From: an uncultured Dokdonia sp.
GTDB taxonomy: Bacteria; Bacteroidota; Bacteroidia; Flavobacteriales; Flavobacteriaceae
DNA length: 59,038 nucleotides
Assembly: GCF_937910895.1 (NCBI RefSeq)
Contig: NZ_CALEMI010000075.1
Location: 1 to 59,038 of the forward strand
Direction: 5' to 3'
Positions 9,123 through 18,291 of the stretch are shown here, in pieces. A model generated the notes under the pieces. It saw only the letters and a list, made by a program, of their open reading frames with translations. It searched no databases and was not told the origin of the DNA. Within the stretch, counting starts at the first letter, position 1. Every line of letters starts with the position of its first letter. Both the position numbers and the translations under genes were made by a program.

Positions 9123-9491
9123 ATGATAATTATGAAATTTAAAAAATATGATATAAACTCAGCAAATGTGCCAGAACATTTAAAGACATTCGATTATGGT
9201 GTCGATTATGATTCTTTAATTGAAAGTGAAAAAAGTTTATTTCAAATAAACTCATATAGGTGGACTGTTCAAGAAGTTCAAAATATATTGGATGAAATTA
9301 GCATATTAGAGGGTGAAGAGAGGTATGAATATCAAGTTGAAGGTGGGAACTTAGGTATTTCTATATATACAGATGAAGTATATTTTTTTGACTTAACAAA
9401 TAAAAAAGAGGAAGAAGATTTTATATGGTCTACAGAAAGTTTTATTTTATTCTTAAATGAGTTTAAGGCTTTTTTAGAAGATAATCAATAA
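9123..9491 (+). CDS. Probable orphan immunity protein
   Basis: A 122-aa, strongly acidic protein without signal peptide or membrane segments. An alternative start is the ATG at 9132. It lies 8 bp after the orphan toxin tip and resembles immunity proteins in size and charge, with a Tyr/Trp/Phe- and Glu-rich C-terminal half ending in a predicted helix (ESFILFLNEFKAFLED). The family is not recognised. The role is inferred from the toxin, immunity, orphan tip, immunity order of the island. Confidence 0.5.
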   Translation: MIIMKFKKYDINSANVPEHLKTFDYGVDYDSLIESEKSLFQINSYRWTVQEVQNILDEISILEGEERYEYQVEGGNLGISIYTDEVYFFDLTNKKEEEDFIWSTESFILFLNEFKAFLEDNQ

Positions 9492-9504
9492 ATTATCTAA
9501 GACA

Positions 9505-9567
9505 GTAAAATAGATAGTATTTATAGAAGACCTAATAAGATTAGAGATTAGTTAGGAGATGTAAAAA
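9505..9567 (+). pseudogene. Eroded coding fragment between immunity genes
   Basis: The frame IDSIYRRPNKIRD-stop-LGDVKMTH-stop looks like the decayed end of another toxin tip ahead of the next immunity gene. It is very short and no similarity can be established by eye. Confidence 0.2.
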
Positions 9568-9584
9568 TGACACACTAATATTTA

Positions 9585-9642
9585 TGCTTTTTTATTGCTT
9601 TTAGCGAAATCGTATTCTAATATTTTGAAAGCATAAAAAGCA
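9585..9642 (+). terminator. Imperfect T/A-rich hairpin
   Basis: TGCTTTTTTATTGCTTT (9585-9601) can pair imperfectly with AAAGCATAAAAAGCA (9628-9642). It ends just before the ATG of the next gene, so it may also hide that gene's start region in mRNA. Confidence 0.25.
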
Positions 9643-9647
9643 AGACT

Positions 9648-10113
9648 ATGGAATTTCAATATATGCAACAATTAAAAGATAATCCTAACTTAAGACCTTC
9701 ATTTCTTCCTGAAGAATCAATGAGTGAATTAGAAATTATTGACTTAAGAGATAAATATAATGATGGGAATGAGTTTCCTCTTGCTTTTGAAGAGTTTTTA
9801 AATATTTCTGGAAAAGTTTGCCATATAGGTATAGATACTGATTATGAAGGGATATTTGAAGATTTTATGGAACTTATAGAAGATTCAGGCTATATGATTG
9901 ACAGACCTTTTTTTGTAATAGATAGATTAGATAGTCAATTTAGTGGTTTTTTCTTAGATGAAGAAAAAGAAGATCCAGACATATATATATATATATGATC
10001 CTTATGGAAAAAAACGCGGAGACTTCCCTTTATTTAGATCAGCAAATGGATTTACATTTTCAGGATTAGTTAACGAGAAAATTCGTCGTATAAAATTAAA
10101 CCTTCCTGATTAA
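9648..10113 (+). pseudogene. SMI1/KNR4-like immunity gene, frameshifted at an (AT)8 tract
   Basis: The first 116 codons (9648-9998) show SMI1/KNR4 (SUKH) features: LAFEEFLNISGKV near the N-terminus, followed by acidic and aromatic strands (FFVIDRLDSQFSGFF). The frame ends in TGA within the run after PDIYIYI. In another frame the sequence continues smoothly as YDPYGKKRGDF to LNLPD and stops at 10111-10113, giving a normal ~155-aa SUKH protein. The break is exactly at (AT)8, 9981-9996. One added AT, or two removed, would restore the full frame, so it may be a phase-variable gene, a recent frameshift or a sequencing error. Confidence 0.65.
9981..9996. repeat. (AT)8 microsatellite inside an immunity gene
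   Basis: Eight uninterrupted AT units located precisely where the reading frame of the SUKH-like gene is lost. Slippage here would switch the length of the protein. Confidence 0.85.
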
Positions 10114-10128
10114 GGATTATTGAAAAGT

Positions 10129-10165
10129 AAAAAGACCGTCAGAAGTGATGGTCTTTTTATTTTTC
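10129..10165 (+). terminator. Intrinsic terminator closing the toxin island
   Basis: AAAAAGACCGTCA-gaag-TGATGGTCTTTTT forms a 13-bp stem (one G-U pair), followed by a T-rich run. It lies 16 bp after the end of the frameshifted immunity gene. The A-rich left arm means it could also work for the haloperoxidase gene on the other strand. Confidence 0.85.
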
Positions 10166-10221
10166 GCAAACCTGCTTATCGATAGACAGGAGTGTAAATT
10201 ATAAAATCTTTTAAAAGATGA

Positions 10222-12414
10222 TCACTCCTTTATAATCTTCATCGTTTGTGACGAGTTTTGAACTTGATCTACAATGGATAAAAAGTAAATACCTGTTGTT
10301 AATTTTTCTAGATTTAGCGTAGTGCTATTAGTGGTCATCTGCTTGGTTTCAGAAAGCACTTTTTTACCATCTATGCTATATACAGTAAATACAACATCTC
10401 CTTGATAGTTTCCTGAGATTTGTAACAGGTCATTTACAGGATTTGGAAATATAGTCACAGATGTGACAGAGACTTCCTCTGTGTTTAACGCAGCTCCAGA
10501 AAAGTAAGCAAGTCCTCTATTAAAAACATCTTGCCCTATTTGTTCTCCTAAAATACGACCAGGAATATCATCTATAGGTGGGTGAATACCTCCCCAGATT
10601 CTAGATAAACTTGTTTGGTCTGAGGCATCTTTATACGTAGCCCATTGTAAGGTCATATTCACAGAAGGACCTTCTTCAAAAACAAGAAATTCATTTTGAG
10701 TTACCTCAAAGGTGCCAACACCTCCTGGAAAAAACGGATCGCCAGTCACTAGTGTTAGGATTTCTGCAGCCGCACGAGAAAAGGTAGAATGTCCAGAAAT
10801 ATATCCTGCAAATGGAGGCGTCACAAAGGTTGGACGTTGGTAAGGCCACCATCTGTTGGCATAAATCCAGTCAACACCTGCGACATCGGTATCTGGGTTA
10901 TCTATATAATCAGGACCTTTCCAAACGTTCATTTTAAGATCGCCTACAAATTCATTATTGTCTCCCGCAAGCGGGTCTCCTACTTCAATCACTTCTATCA
11001 GTCCGTCAATAAGTGGAAGTCCGTGTGGGTCATAGCTTCCCAAAGTATTATCATCACTCTGTCCTTTACCTGCCATATACCGCAAGGCAGAAATAGGACG
11101 GATATAATCATAATAGCCTTTGATACCCCATGTATTTACAGCACTATCATGCATGGCAGCACCTAACAAGAAATAGGTTTTAACATCCCATTCTAAATCA
11201 CTTAAGGTTTCTCCTTCGCCCCCAATCTTTTTCACCGTAAGCGGATTGTCATTTACATAATTCAAAATCGTAAACCAGTGTCCAGGAGGGGTTTCTGAGT
11301 CGGGACCATCTGCCCAAAATTCAGCAAGTACTCTCGCATAATCTCCTCGAGGTACCATTTGTGTTGGATAAGGCTGTCCAGTAGCAGGGTTTACATCGTG
11401 CCCGATACTAGCATCACCACCGTTTTCAAAATCGTAAAAAGCCTGATATTCTTCAAACGTAGTTGGATAGCTTTGTATGTTACCAATACTTGCTGGGGAG
11501 ATATCTATCATTACTCCATCGGCAGGATCTAGATGTTTTGACCAAGAGGCCACCAAGCCAAATCCCCATTTATAAGGATCTTCTAAGGCATTGCCATCAG
11601 AATCTTGAATAAGTGAAGGTGCTCCTGGATCGTTATATACGTAATAATCAAAACCATTCACAGGGAAAATCTCTAAGTTTTCTTCGCTTAAAGCGAAAGG
11701 AGTTACTACTCCCCATTCTGGACTTAGGAAATCAGGGACACCTCCAGGAATTACGTTACCCGATTGATCTATGAAAAATTCAAAAGCCAGAGGTTGCCAT
11801 CTGTTAGGGTCAATGTCATTAATGTCTTCGTACATATCTAATACTAATGGATCATTTACTGGAAGGTAAGAGGTGTTTCCATAATCAAAATCTTCATTAG
11901 ATCCATCTTGTAATCCAAAAGCAATCATTTGCTCAGCCATATAGTTTCCTAAAGCGGCAAAAGACCCTGTGCTATAATCGGTGTCTGTAAAAGAAGCATC
12001 ATAAGATAAAGAAGCAAATTTTGCTTCTAGTGCAGGTAACGTGTCATCTTCTCCTGGAGAGCCATCAAAGCGATGCATTAATAATCTGAATACCGCATAG
12101 CTGATTACCTCGTCTCTAGCAGCTTCAAGATCGGCTTCATTATCTGGAATAGCAATCCCATCAAAAGGTACTTGAAATCCTCCAAAAGACTTTCCTAAAA
12201 ATAAAGGCACAGAGGTGTCGTCAAAAATAGACCAAGCATCATACATCAATACAGACGAATGAAAAAGATTACGAGCATGTACCGTAGGACGCGCAAAGTC
12301 ATTACGGATCGCTTCTAAGAGTTCTTCACTCCACTCCCTCGCTATAGATTCTTGTGAATTTGCAGAAATAGTACCTAAACAAATAAGTAGCATGCAGAGT
12401 AATGTTCGTATCAT
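10222..12414 (-). CDS. Secreted vanadium-dependent haloperoxidase with T9SS sorting domain
   Basis: This enzyme uses vanadate and H2O2 to oxidise halides. The N-terminal ~20 residues are a signal peptide. The three vanadate-binding motifs of the PAP2/vanadium peroxidase family are visible in order: K-x6-RP (KGYYDYIRP, ~430), SGHS (~541) and SR-x5-H-x3-D (SRIWGGIHPPID, ~606). The last ~75 residues (FPNPVNDLLQISG to MKIIKE) are a type A Por/T9SS sorting domain, so the enzyme is exported across both membranes and released or anchored at the surface. At 730 aa its catalytic part has the usual size of bacterial homologues. Chloride, bromide or iodide preference cannot be read from the sequence by eye. 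It is divergent from the surface protein gene at 13170. Confidence 0.9.
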   Translation of the reverse strand: MIRTLLCMLLICLGTISANSQESIAREWSEELLEAIRNDFARPTVHARNLFHSSVLMYDAWSIFDDTSVPLFLGKSFGGFQVPFDGIAIPDNEADLEAARDEVISYAVFRLLMHRFDGSPGEDDTLPALEAKFASLSYDASFTDTDYSTGSFAALGNYMAEQMIAFGLQDGSNEDFDYGNTSYLPVNDPLVLDMYEDINDIDPNRWQPLAFEFFIDQSGNVIPGGVPDFLSPEWGVVTPFALSEENLEIFPVNGFDYYVYNDPGAPSLIQDSDGNALEDPYKWGFGLVASWSKHLDPADGVMIDISPASIGNIQSYPTTFEEYQAFYDFENGGDASIGHDVNPATGQPYPTQMVPRGDYARVLAEFWADGPDSETPPGHWFTILNYVNDNPLTVKKIGGEGETLSDLEWDVKTYFLLGAAMHDSAVNTWGIKGYYDYIRPISALRYMAGKGQSDDNTLGSYDPHGLPLIDGLIEVIEVGDPLAGDNNEFVGDLKMNVWKGPDYIDNPDTDVAGVDWIYANRWWPYQRPTFVTPPFAGYISGHSTFSRAAAEILTLVTGDPFFPGGVGTFEVTQNEFLVFEEGPSVNMTLQWATYKDASDQTSLSRIWGGIHPPIDDIPGRILGEQIGQDVFNRGLAYFSGAALNTEEVSVTSVTIFPNPVNDLLQISGNYQGDVVFTVYSIDGKKVLSETKQMTTNSTTLNLEKLTTGIYFLSIVDQVQNSSQTMKIIKE

Positions 12415-13169
12415 AATGTGATTTTTTTAATAAAGAAATTCAATAGAATGATCAATACTTCATTTCTGAAGTTCATGTAAATGTATGAATTATCGCCAAT
12501 TAATAGCAAATACCTCCTGTTAAAAAAGGATAGGAGTGATAAAATAAAATAGTTTTATACCCCTGATACATAAGCAGTAAGTTTTTTATAAAAAATAAAT
12601 GACAAGATTTTATTTGTAGCATTTTTTCAAAAAAACGAATTGTTTTGTTGTAGATACTTCCTTTAATTTGGGAATCATACGGCTACTTCCAAGAAGCGTC
12701 ATCTTATGGAAGTTATTTCGTAAACGACTTCTAATCAATGTTGCAAAAGAAAGTAAGGGGTAGTAGAAGTTTATGCTTTCGCGAAAGCGTACCCTTACAA
12801 AAAAATAAAAAAATTAATCATCCATGGAATATCTTAACTGATACCAAAAGCTGAGGTCATTCAATATTTAATTACTCAGCAAATATGAAGAGGTAGTATA
12901 CAGTTTTTTTGCGCAGTACTATTTATAGTGTCATTTTATAAAGAAAGATATAATCTCTTTGTAATGATATTTATCATAGCTTTTTAAAGCACGCCATTTT
13001 TGATGTTTTGAAAAGGTGTTTTTTATGCTTGTTTTCCAGCGTCATTTTATGGGTTTTCCATAGAAATAAGGGTTCTGAGTTTTTTTAAGAATAATCTTGC
13101 TAGTATTGAACATGTTTTTCCTAATTTAACTAATAACTAATTTATTTTTAACAACTTATATCAACCAAA
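12415..13169. other. Divergent intergenic region
   Basis: About 750 bases between the divergent secreted-protein genes. It is AT-rich, with no coding signal I can support. It contains one copy of the dispersed palindrome (12775-12788) and presumably the promoters for both genes; no clean TTG / TAnnTTTG pair stands out. Confidence 0.5.
12775..12788. repeat. GCTTTCGCGAAAGC palindrome
   Basis: Perfect copy with the right extension GTA, in the long divergent intergenic region. Confidence 0.85.
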
Positions 13170-16100
13170 ATGAAAAGAATTACGATCGCTATTTTGTGTC
13201 TATTTTGTGCGTTTACAGTGTACGCTCAAGACGGATCAATGTCACCTACCTCGTATGGTCAGGCAACATATATGAGAGAAATTCCAGCACTCTCTTCTAT
13301 GGATAATATTATTTCAGCTGCTGGATTTGAACATGTGGCTCCTCCAAAACGAAGAGGATCCAATACCTTTATACCTGGGAAAGGATTACCTGCAGGACCA
13401 GATCCATTACTTCAAAAACAAGTAGCCGTACAACCCATACAAGGAAGAGCTCCTATTGCTTCTTTTGGAGCACATCAAGGAACGGTACTTAATGATCCTA
13501 CGGGAGCTATTGGACCTAATCATTATGTATATGCATTTAACTCTGGTTTTGGGATCTTAGATCGCTCAGGAAATGTCTTATTGCCTGAAGCTTCTTTAGG
13601 TACCTTATTTCCTGGAGAAACTCTTGGAGATCCTGTCGTAGTATATGATCGCTATGCAGATCGTTTTATTATTATGGAGTTCAGTAATACTCCAAATGGT
13701 TTTTTAATCGCCGTAGGTCAAGGACCAGATCCTGTGAATGACGGATGGTTTACGTATCGTTTTAATACAGGTTCATTTCCAGATTATGAAAAACTATCTA
13801 TATGGAGTGATGGATACTACATTACAGCCAATAAAGATCAAGGGTCTATTACGACAAGCGAGGTGGTATATGCCGTAGAAAGAGACGAAATGCTCGTTGG
13901 AAATCCTAATGCACAGTTAATAGGTTTTCCATTGCCGGGGGCTTCTAATAATGGATTTTATAGTCCAGGAGGGTTTAATGCCACAGGACCTACATTACCA
14001 CCTGTTGGAGTACCGCATCCTATTGTATATATGCAAGATGATGGTTGGAGTGGTGTCTCACAGGATAATTTAAGTATTTGGGATATTAGTGTCAATTGGA
14101 ATAGCCCTGCAAGTTCTTCGATTTCGAGTCCGCAACAAATTAATACAGCTCCTTTTGATGCCGTATTTAACGGAGGATCTTTTAATAACCTAGATGAACC
14201 AGGAGGAGGTCCTAATATTGACGCTATTCAGGCGACAATGATGTATATGACCAATTATAGACGTTTTGGCTCACATAATTCTGCGGTCATGAATTTTGTA
14301 GTTGATGTTAGCGGAAATGATACCAAAGCAGGAATACGATGGTATGAGCTCCGACAGACAGGAGACAACCAACCGTGGACTATTTATCAGGAAGGGACGT
14401 ATTCTCAGCCTAATCATAGTACATTTTGTGCAAGTATAGGAATGGACTTTCAAGGAAATATAGGATTAGCATATACCATTGTAAGTAGTTCTGTATTTAC
14501 TTCACTACGGTATACAGGAAGATTGGCATCAGATCCGTTAGGAACAATGACCGTAGCAGAGCAAAATATTGTAAACGGAAATGCGCAAACCAATAGACCT
14601 GACGGTCGTTATGGAGATTATGCTCAGCTTACGATAGATCCAACAGATGATTTGACGTTCTGGCATATAGGAGAGTATATGAATGGCAGTGCTTCTACGG
14701 TAAGAAAAAGCCATGTGGCGGCATTCCAAATTGGAAATGCGGTGCCAGATTCTGATCCTCCATCTACGCCTACAAGTTTAGTCGCTTCAAATACTGGAGC
14801 TACAAGTACAGATTTATCTTGGAATGCCTCTACAGATAACATAGGAGTTTCTGGATATGACGTGTATCGAAACGGAGCTGTTATTGGAACAGCTTCTAGT
14901 ACGGCTTTTACAGCAACGGGTTTAACCCCATCTACAACGTATAGCTTTTTTGTGATTGCCAAAGATGCAGCAGGGAATCAATCAGGACAAAGTAATTCTG
15001 TAAGTGTGACTACAAGCGCAGTAACAGCGTGTAGTGGTGGTATCTCTTCATTCCCATATACAGAGAGTTTTGAAAGTTCTTTAGGTGTATGGACACAGGC
15101 AACAGGAGACGACTTAAACTGGACTCGAGATTCAGCAGGAACACCTTCTACAGGTACAGGTCCTGCGACTGGAGCAGATGGAGCTTTTTATCTATATGTT
15201 GAGGCATCAGGAGACGGGGTAGGTTTTCCAAATAAACAAGCTATTTTAAATTCGCCTTGTTTTAACTTAAGTAGTGCAAGTCAAGCCACATTTTCTTTCC
15301 AATATCACATGTTTGGATCTACCGATGCGGGAAGTATTGCGCTAGAAGCCAGTAATGATGATGGAAATTCGTGGACCTCTATTTGGAGTCAAACAGGGAA
15401 TCAAGGAAACCAATGGAATCTTGTTGAATTAAATCTTGCAGCCTATGTAGGAAGCGGACTTCAATTGCGTTTCAATAGAATCACTGGAGGCACTTGGCAA
15501 GCAGATGTTGCTATAGATGCTTTTGAACTTACGACCTCTGGAGGCGCAGATACGCAAGCACCTAGTAATCCTACAAGTTTAACCGCTACAAATACCACCA
15601 CGACCACGACAGATTTAAATTGGAATGCCTCTACAGATAATGTAGGAGTTACTGATTATGATGTATTGCAAAATGGTGTTGTGATTGGAAATACCGCAAA
15701 TACATTTTTTGATGTTACAGGACTAACACCAGCGACAACCTATAATTTTACAGTAGTTGCAAATGATGCTGCTGGAAATCAATCAGGATCAAGTAATACC
15801 GCTTCTGTTACGACAGGGAGTGTTGGAGGAGTCGGATGTACAGGAGGCATCTCTTCATTTCCATATACAGAGAGTTTTGAAAGTTCTTTAGGTGCTTGGA
15901 CACAAGGAACAGGCGATGATTTGAATTGGACACGAGATTCAGCGGGAACACCTTCTGCTAATACAGGACCTACAACTGGGGCTAATGGTACTTGGTATGT
16001 ATATGTGGAGGCATCTGGGAATGGGACAGGTTTCCCAAATAAACGAGCGATTTTAAATTCGCCTTGTTTTGATCTGAATAGTGCTTCTCAAGCAACTTTC

Positions 16101-16955
16101 TCTTTTCAATATCACATGTTTGGATCTACCGATGCAGGATCTATTGCGTTAGAAGCAAGTGATGATAATGGTACGACGTGGACATCTATTTGGAGTCAAA
16201 CCGGTAATCAAGGAAATCAATGGAATACTGTAAGTCTAGATCTTGCAGCGTATGTAGGAGACGGTCTTCAGTTACGTTTTAATAGAATTACGGGAGGTAC
16301 TTGGCAAGCAGATGTTGCTATAGATGCGGTCTCTCTTACTACAGGCGGAACAAGCAATAATTGTGCTGCTGCTGCATTAACACTTACGATTAATCTTGAT
16401 AATTATCCAGAAGAAACCGCTTGGACATTACAAACATCTGGAGGTGCTACTGTAGCGAGTAATAGTTATTCGACAGCAAATCCCGATGGTTCTACCGTTG
16501 TAGAAAATATAAACGGATTATCTTCTGGCGACTATACCTTTACAATCACTGATGCATTTGGTGATGGTATTTGTTGTGGATTTGGAAATGGATCTTACAC
16601 ACTAGAGAGTTCTGAAGGAGTGATTGCTTCTGGAGGAGATTTTGGAGCTTCTGATGTGACTAACTTCTGTGTTGATGCAAGCAAGTCACAAGCATTAAGA
16701 ACACAACCACTAGCAGGAACGGATACGACGATGTTTACCATATATCCAAATCCAGCAGAAACGGTGCTTCATATTGATGTACAAGATCAAAGCATTGATA
16801 ACATTAAAGTGTTTTCTATGTTAGGAATGTTGGTTACAGAAGTTAAAGATGGAGGTATTCAAAGTATTGATGTTTCCAACTATAAGACGGGAACCTATTT
16901 TATTAGAATTACATCTGGTGATACTATAATCACAAGAAGATTTATAAAGAAGTAA
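13170..16955 (+). CDS. Secreted Fn3/MAM-repeat protein with T9SS sorting domain
   Basis: A 1261-aa exported protein. Residues 1-19 are a signal peptide (cleavage after VYA). Residues ~90-525 are a large globular domain reminiscent of beta-propeller or exo-alpha-sialidase-like surface proteins (repeated W, D and G; YDRYADRFIIMEF). Two copies follow of a fibronectin type III domain plus a MAM-like domain (Fn3 at ~530-620 and ~795-885; MAM at ~625-785 and ~890-1055). A Cys-containing beta domain comes next (AFGDGICCGFGNGSY). The last ~75 residues (YPNPAETVLHIDV to FIKK) are the Por sorting signal. The function is probably adhesion or binding of polymers or cells at the surface. No catalytic motif is seen. 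Confidence 0.8.
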   Translation: MKRITIAILCLFCAFTVYAQDGSMSPTSYGQATYMREIPALSSMDNIISAAGFEHVAPPKRRGSNTFIPGKGLPAGPDPLLQKQVAVQPIQGRAPIASFGAHQGTVLNDPTGAIGPNHYVYAFNSGFGILDRSGNVLLPEASLGTLFPGETLGDPVVVYDRYADRFIIMEFSNTPNGFLIAVGQGPDPVNDGWFTYRFNTGSFPDYEKLSIWSDGYYITANKDQGSITTSEVVYAVERDEMLVGNPNAQLIGFPLPGASNNGFYSPGGFNATGPTLPPVGVPHPIVYMQDDGWSGVSQDNLSIWDISVNWNSPASSSISSPQQINTAPFDAVFNGGSFNNLDEPGGGPNIDAIQATMMYMTNYRRFGSHNSAVMNFVVDVSGNDTKAGIRWYELRQTGDNQPWTIYQEGTYSQPNHSTFCASIGMDFQGNIGLAYTIVSSSVFTSLRYTGRLASDPLGTMTVAEQNIVNGNAQTNRPDGRYGDYAQLTIDPTDDLTFWHIGEYMNGSASTVRKSHVAAFQIGNAVPDSDPPSTPTSLVASNTGATSTDLSWNASTDNIGVSGYDVYRNGAVIGTASSTAFTATGLTPSTTYSFFVIAKDAAGNQSGQSNSVSVTTSAVTACSGGISSFPYTESFESSLGVWTQATGDDLNWTRDSAGTPSTGTGPATGADGAFYLYVEASGDGVGFPNKQAILNSPCFNLSSASQATFSFQYHMFGSTDAGSIALEASNDDGNSWTSIWSQTGNQGNQWNLVELNLAAYVGSGLQLRFNRITGGTWQADVAIDAFELTTSGGADTQAPSNPTSLTATNTTTTTTDLNWNASTDNVGVTDYDVLQNGVVIGNTANTFFDVTGLTPATTYNFTVVANDAAGNQSGSSNTASVTTGSVGGVGCTGGISSFPYTESFESSLGAWTQGTGDDLNWTRDSAGTPSANTGPTTGANGTWYVYVEASGNGTGFPNKRAILNSPCFDLNSASQATFSFQYHMFGSTDAGSIALEASDDNGTTWTSIWSQTGNQGNQWNTVSLDLAAYVGDGLQLRFNRITGGTWQADVAIDAVSLTTGGTSNNCAAAALTLTINLDNYPEETAWTLQTSGGATVASNSYSTANPDGSTVVENINGLSSGDYTFTITDAFGDGICCGFGNGSYTLESSEGVIASGGDFGASDVTNFCVDASKSQALRTQPLAGTDTTMFTIYPNPAETVLHIDVQDQSIDNIKVFSMLGMLVTEVKDGGIQSIDVSNYKTGTYFIRITSGDTIITRRFIKK
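14755..16345 (+). repeat. Tandem duplication of an Fn3 + MAM unit within a gene
   Basis: The ~790-base unit at about 14755-15537 is repeated at about 15551-16345. The MAM parts are nearly identical in places, for example the stretch encoding SSFPYTESFESSLG and the one encoding QYHMFGSTDAGSIALEAS. This points to recent duplication or gene conversion. Confidence 0.75.
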
Positions 16956-16992
16956 TTTTTATATTAGGTAACAATTTTAATTAGCGTACAGG

Positions 16993-17024
16993 AAACCGTT
17001 GAAGCTTGCTTCAACGGTTTTTAT
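16993..17024 (+). terminator. Strong intrinsic terminator
   Basis: AAACCGTTGAAGC-tt-GCTTCAACGGTTT is a perfect 13-bp stem with a T run, 38 bp after the surface protein stop codon. Confidence 0.9.
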
Positions 17025-17332
17025 GTTATATATAAATGAGATGTTTTAAAGATAAGACCTAAATAGGTTCTTTCATTCTTTTTACGCTTTCGCGAAAGCG
17101 TATTTTAAAAATCCTACAGAACTATTGTATCATCAAATGAGTCAATGTTCCATATCGCTATTTTATATATAATCATGTGTTAAGCTAAACAAATTGGTTT
17201 AGTTCTTCAAGTTTTGGTATAATTGTATTTTAGAGTTTTAAATATAAAATAGTACTAACTTTAAATAATGACAAGAGTCATAACACTTGGTGGTGAGATA
17301 CACTATTTTGGTTTTTCAAAAAAGCAGCATAC
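17025..17332. other. Intergenic region before the patatin gene
   Basis: AT-rich, with one full copy of the dispersed palindrome and no coding signal. The promoter of the patatin gene should lie here but is not obvious. Confidence 0.4.
17083..17102. repeat. TACGCTTTCGCGAAAGCGTA palindrome (full 20 bp)
   Basis: Perfect 20-bp palindrome, 59 bp after the surface-protein terminator. Confidence 0.9.
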
Positions 17333-18097
17333 ATGAAAACAGGCTTAGTGCTCTCTGGAGGAGGTATAAAAGGAGTTGCTCATATAGCAACACTCAAAGC
17401 GATTACAGAGCAGGGAATAAAAATTGATTATATCGCTGGAACGAGTGCAGGGGCTATTGTAGGAGCGCTTTATGCGGGAGGATATTCTTGGGAAGTAATA
17501 TTAGAATTTTTCACAAAAACCTCTATTTTTAATTTAACTCGATTTGCTCTTAAAAAACCTGGTTTTATAGATACTATAAAGTTTGAAAATGATCTAAAGC
17601 TTTATTTTCCAGATGATTCTTTTGAAAAACTAAAGATTCCACTTACCATTACGGCTACAGAGATTGAGAGTGGTAACTCCAAGGTATTTAATAGCGGTCA
17701 ACTTATATGTCCAATTCTTGCGTCTTCTGCTTTTCCAGGGGTTTTTACGCCTATCGAGATCGATGGGGTGTTTTACTTTGATGGAGGTGTGATAGACGAC
17801 TTTCCAGTAGAATATTTGACAGAAACATGTGATTATATTATTGGATCGTACGCCAACCCGCTGAGTGAAATGTCTGTAGATTCTCTAAAATATTCATACC
17901 AAGTTCTTAACAGGGCTTATGAAATAAATCTTCATCATCACGTCTATAATAAATTTAATAACTGTGACATTTTTATCTGCGCACAAGAGCTTTCTCAATA
18001 TGGTACATTTAGTATGCGTAGTGCAAAGAAAATATTTGAAATAGGGTATAAGGAAGCAAAAAAAGAGTTGCTTAAATATCAGGTTCAGGATAGGTAA
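17333..18097 (+). CDS. Patatin-like phospholipase (RssA type)
   Basis: A 254-aa cytoplasmic serine lipase/acyl hydrolase. The patatin signature is complete: the oxyanion-hole loop SGGGIKG at residues 7-13, the nucleophile elbow GTSAG (~42), and the catalytic Asp in DGG (~148). There is no signal peptide or membrane helix. The length is normal for the bacterial RssA/YchK group. It converges with the eCIS ATPase gene, so it is probably not in that operon, although that operon has its own unrelated membrane patatin. The substrate is unknown, with phospholipids most likely. Confidence 0.85.
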   Translation: MKTGLVLSGGGIKGVAHIATLKAITEQGIKIDYIAGTSAGAIVGALYAGGYSWEVILEFFTKTSIFNLTRFALKKPGFIDTIKFENDLKLYFPDDSFEKLKIPLTITATEIESGNSKVFNSGQLICPILASSAFPGVFTPIEIDGVFYFDGGVIDDFPVEYLTETCDYIIGSYANPLSEMSVDSLKYSYQVLNRAYEINLHHHVYNKFNNCDIFICAQELSQYGTFSMRSAKKIFEIGYKEAKKELLKYQVQDR

Positions 18098-18112
18098 AAT
18101 GGCATAGCTTTG

Positions 18113-18158
18113 ATTGAAATATTCATTTGGTATAATATAGATGAATCTTCAATTTTTG
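18113..18158. terminator. Candidate bidirectional terminator
   Basis: ATTGAAATATTCAT (18113-18126) and ATGAATCTTCAAT (18141-18153) form a long stem with one mismatch or bulge, followed by TTTT. It lies 15 bp after the patatin stop, between convergent genes. Confidence 0.5.
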
Positions 18159-18177
18159 AAAAGGGATTGTTGCTGCG

Positions 18178-18197
18178 TACGCTTTCGCGAAAGCGTA
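18178..18197. repeat. GTACGCTTTCGCGAAAGCGTAC palindrome
   Basis: Full copy of the dispersed palindrome between convergent genes; the symmetry extends one base further on each side (G/C). Confidence 0.9.
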
Positions 18198-18291
18198 CTT
18201 TTAATGAATCTTATCAGATAGATGCATTTTTCACCTCAAGTTGATGTATGGTTGTGTACTTATTTTTAGACGAAATAACTGAATTATATAA

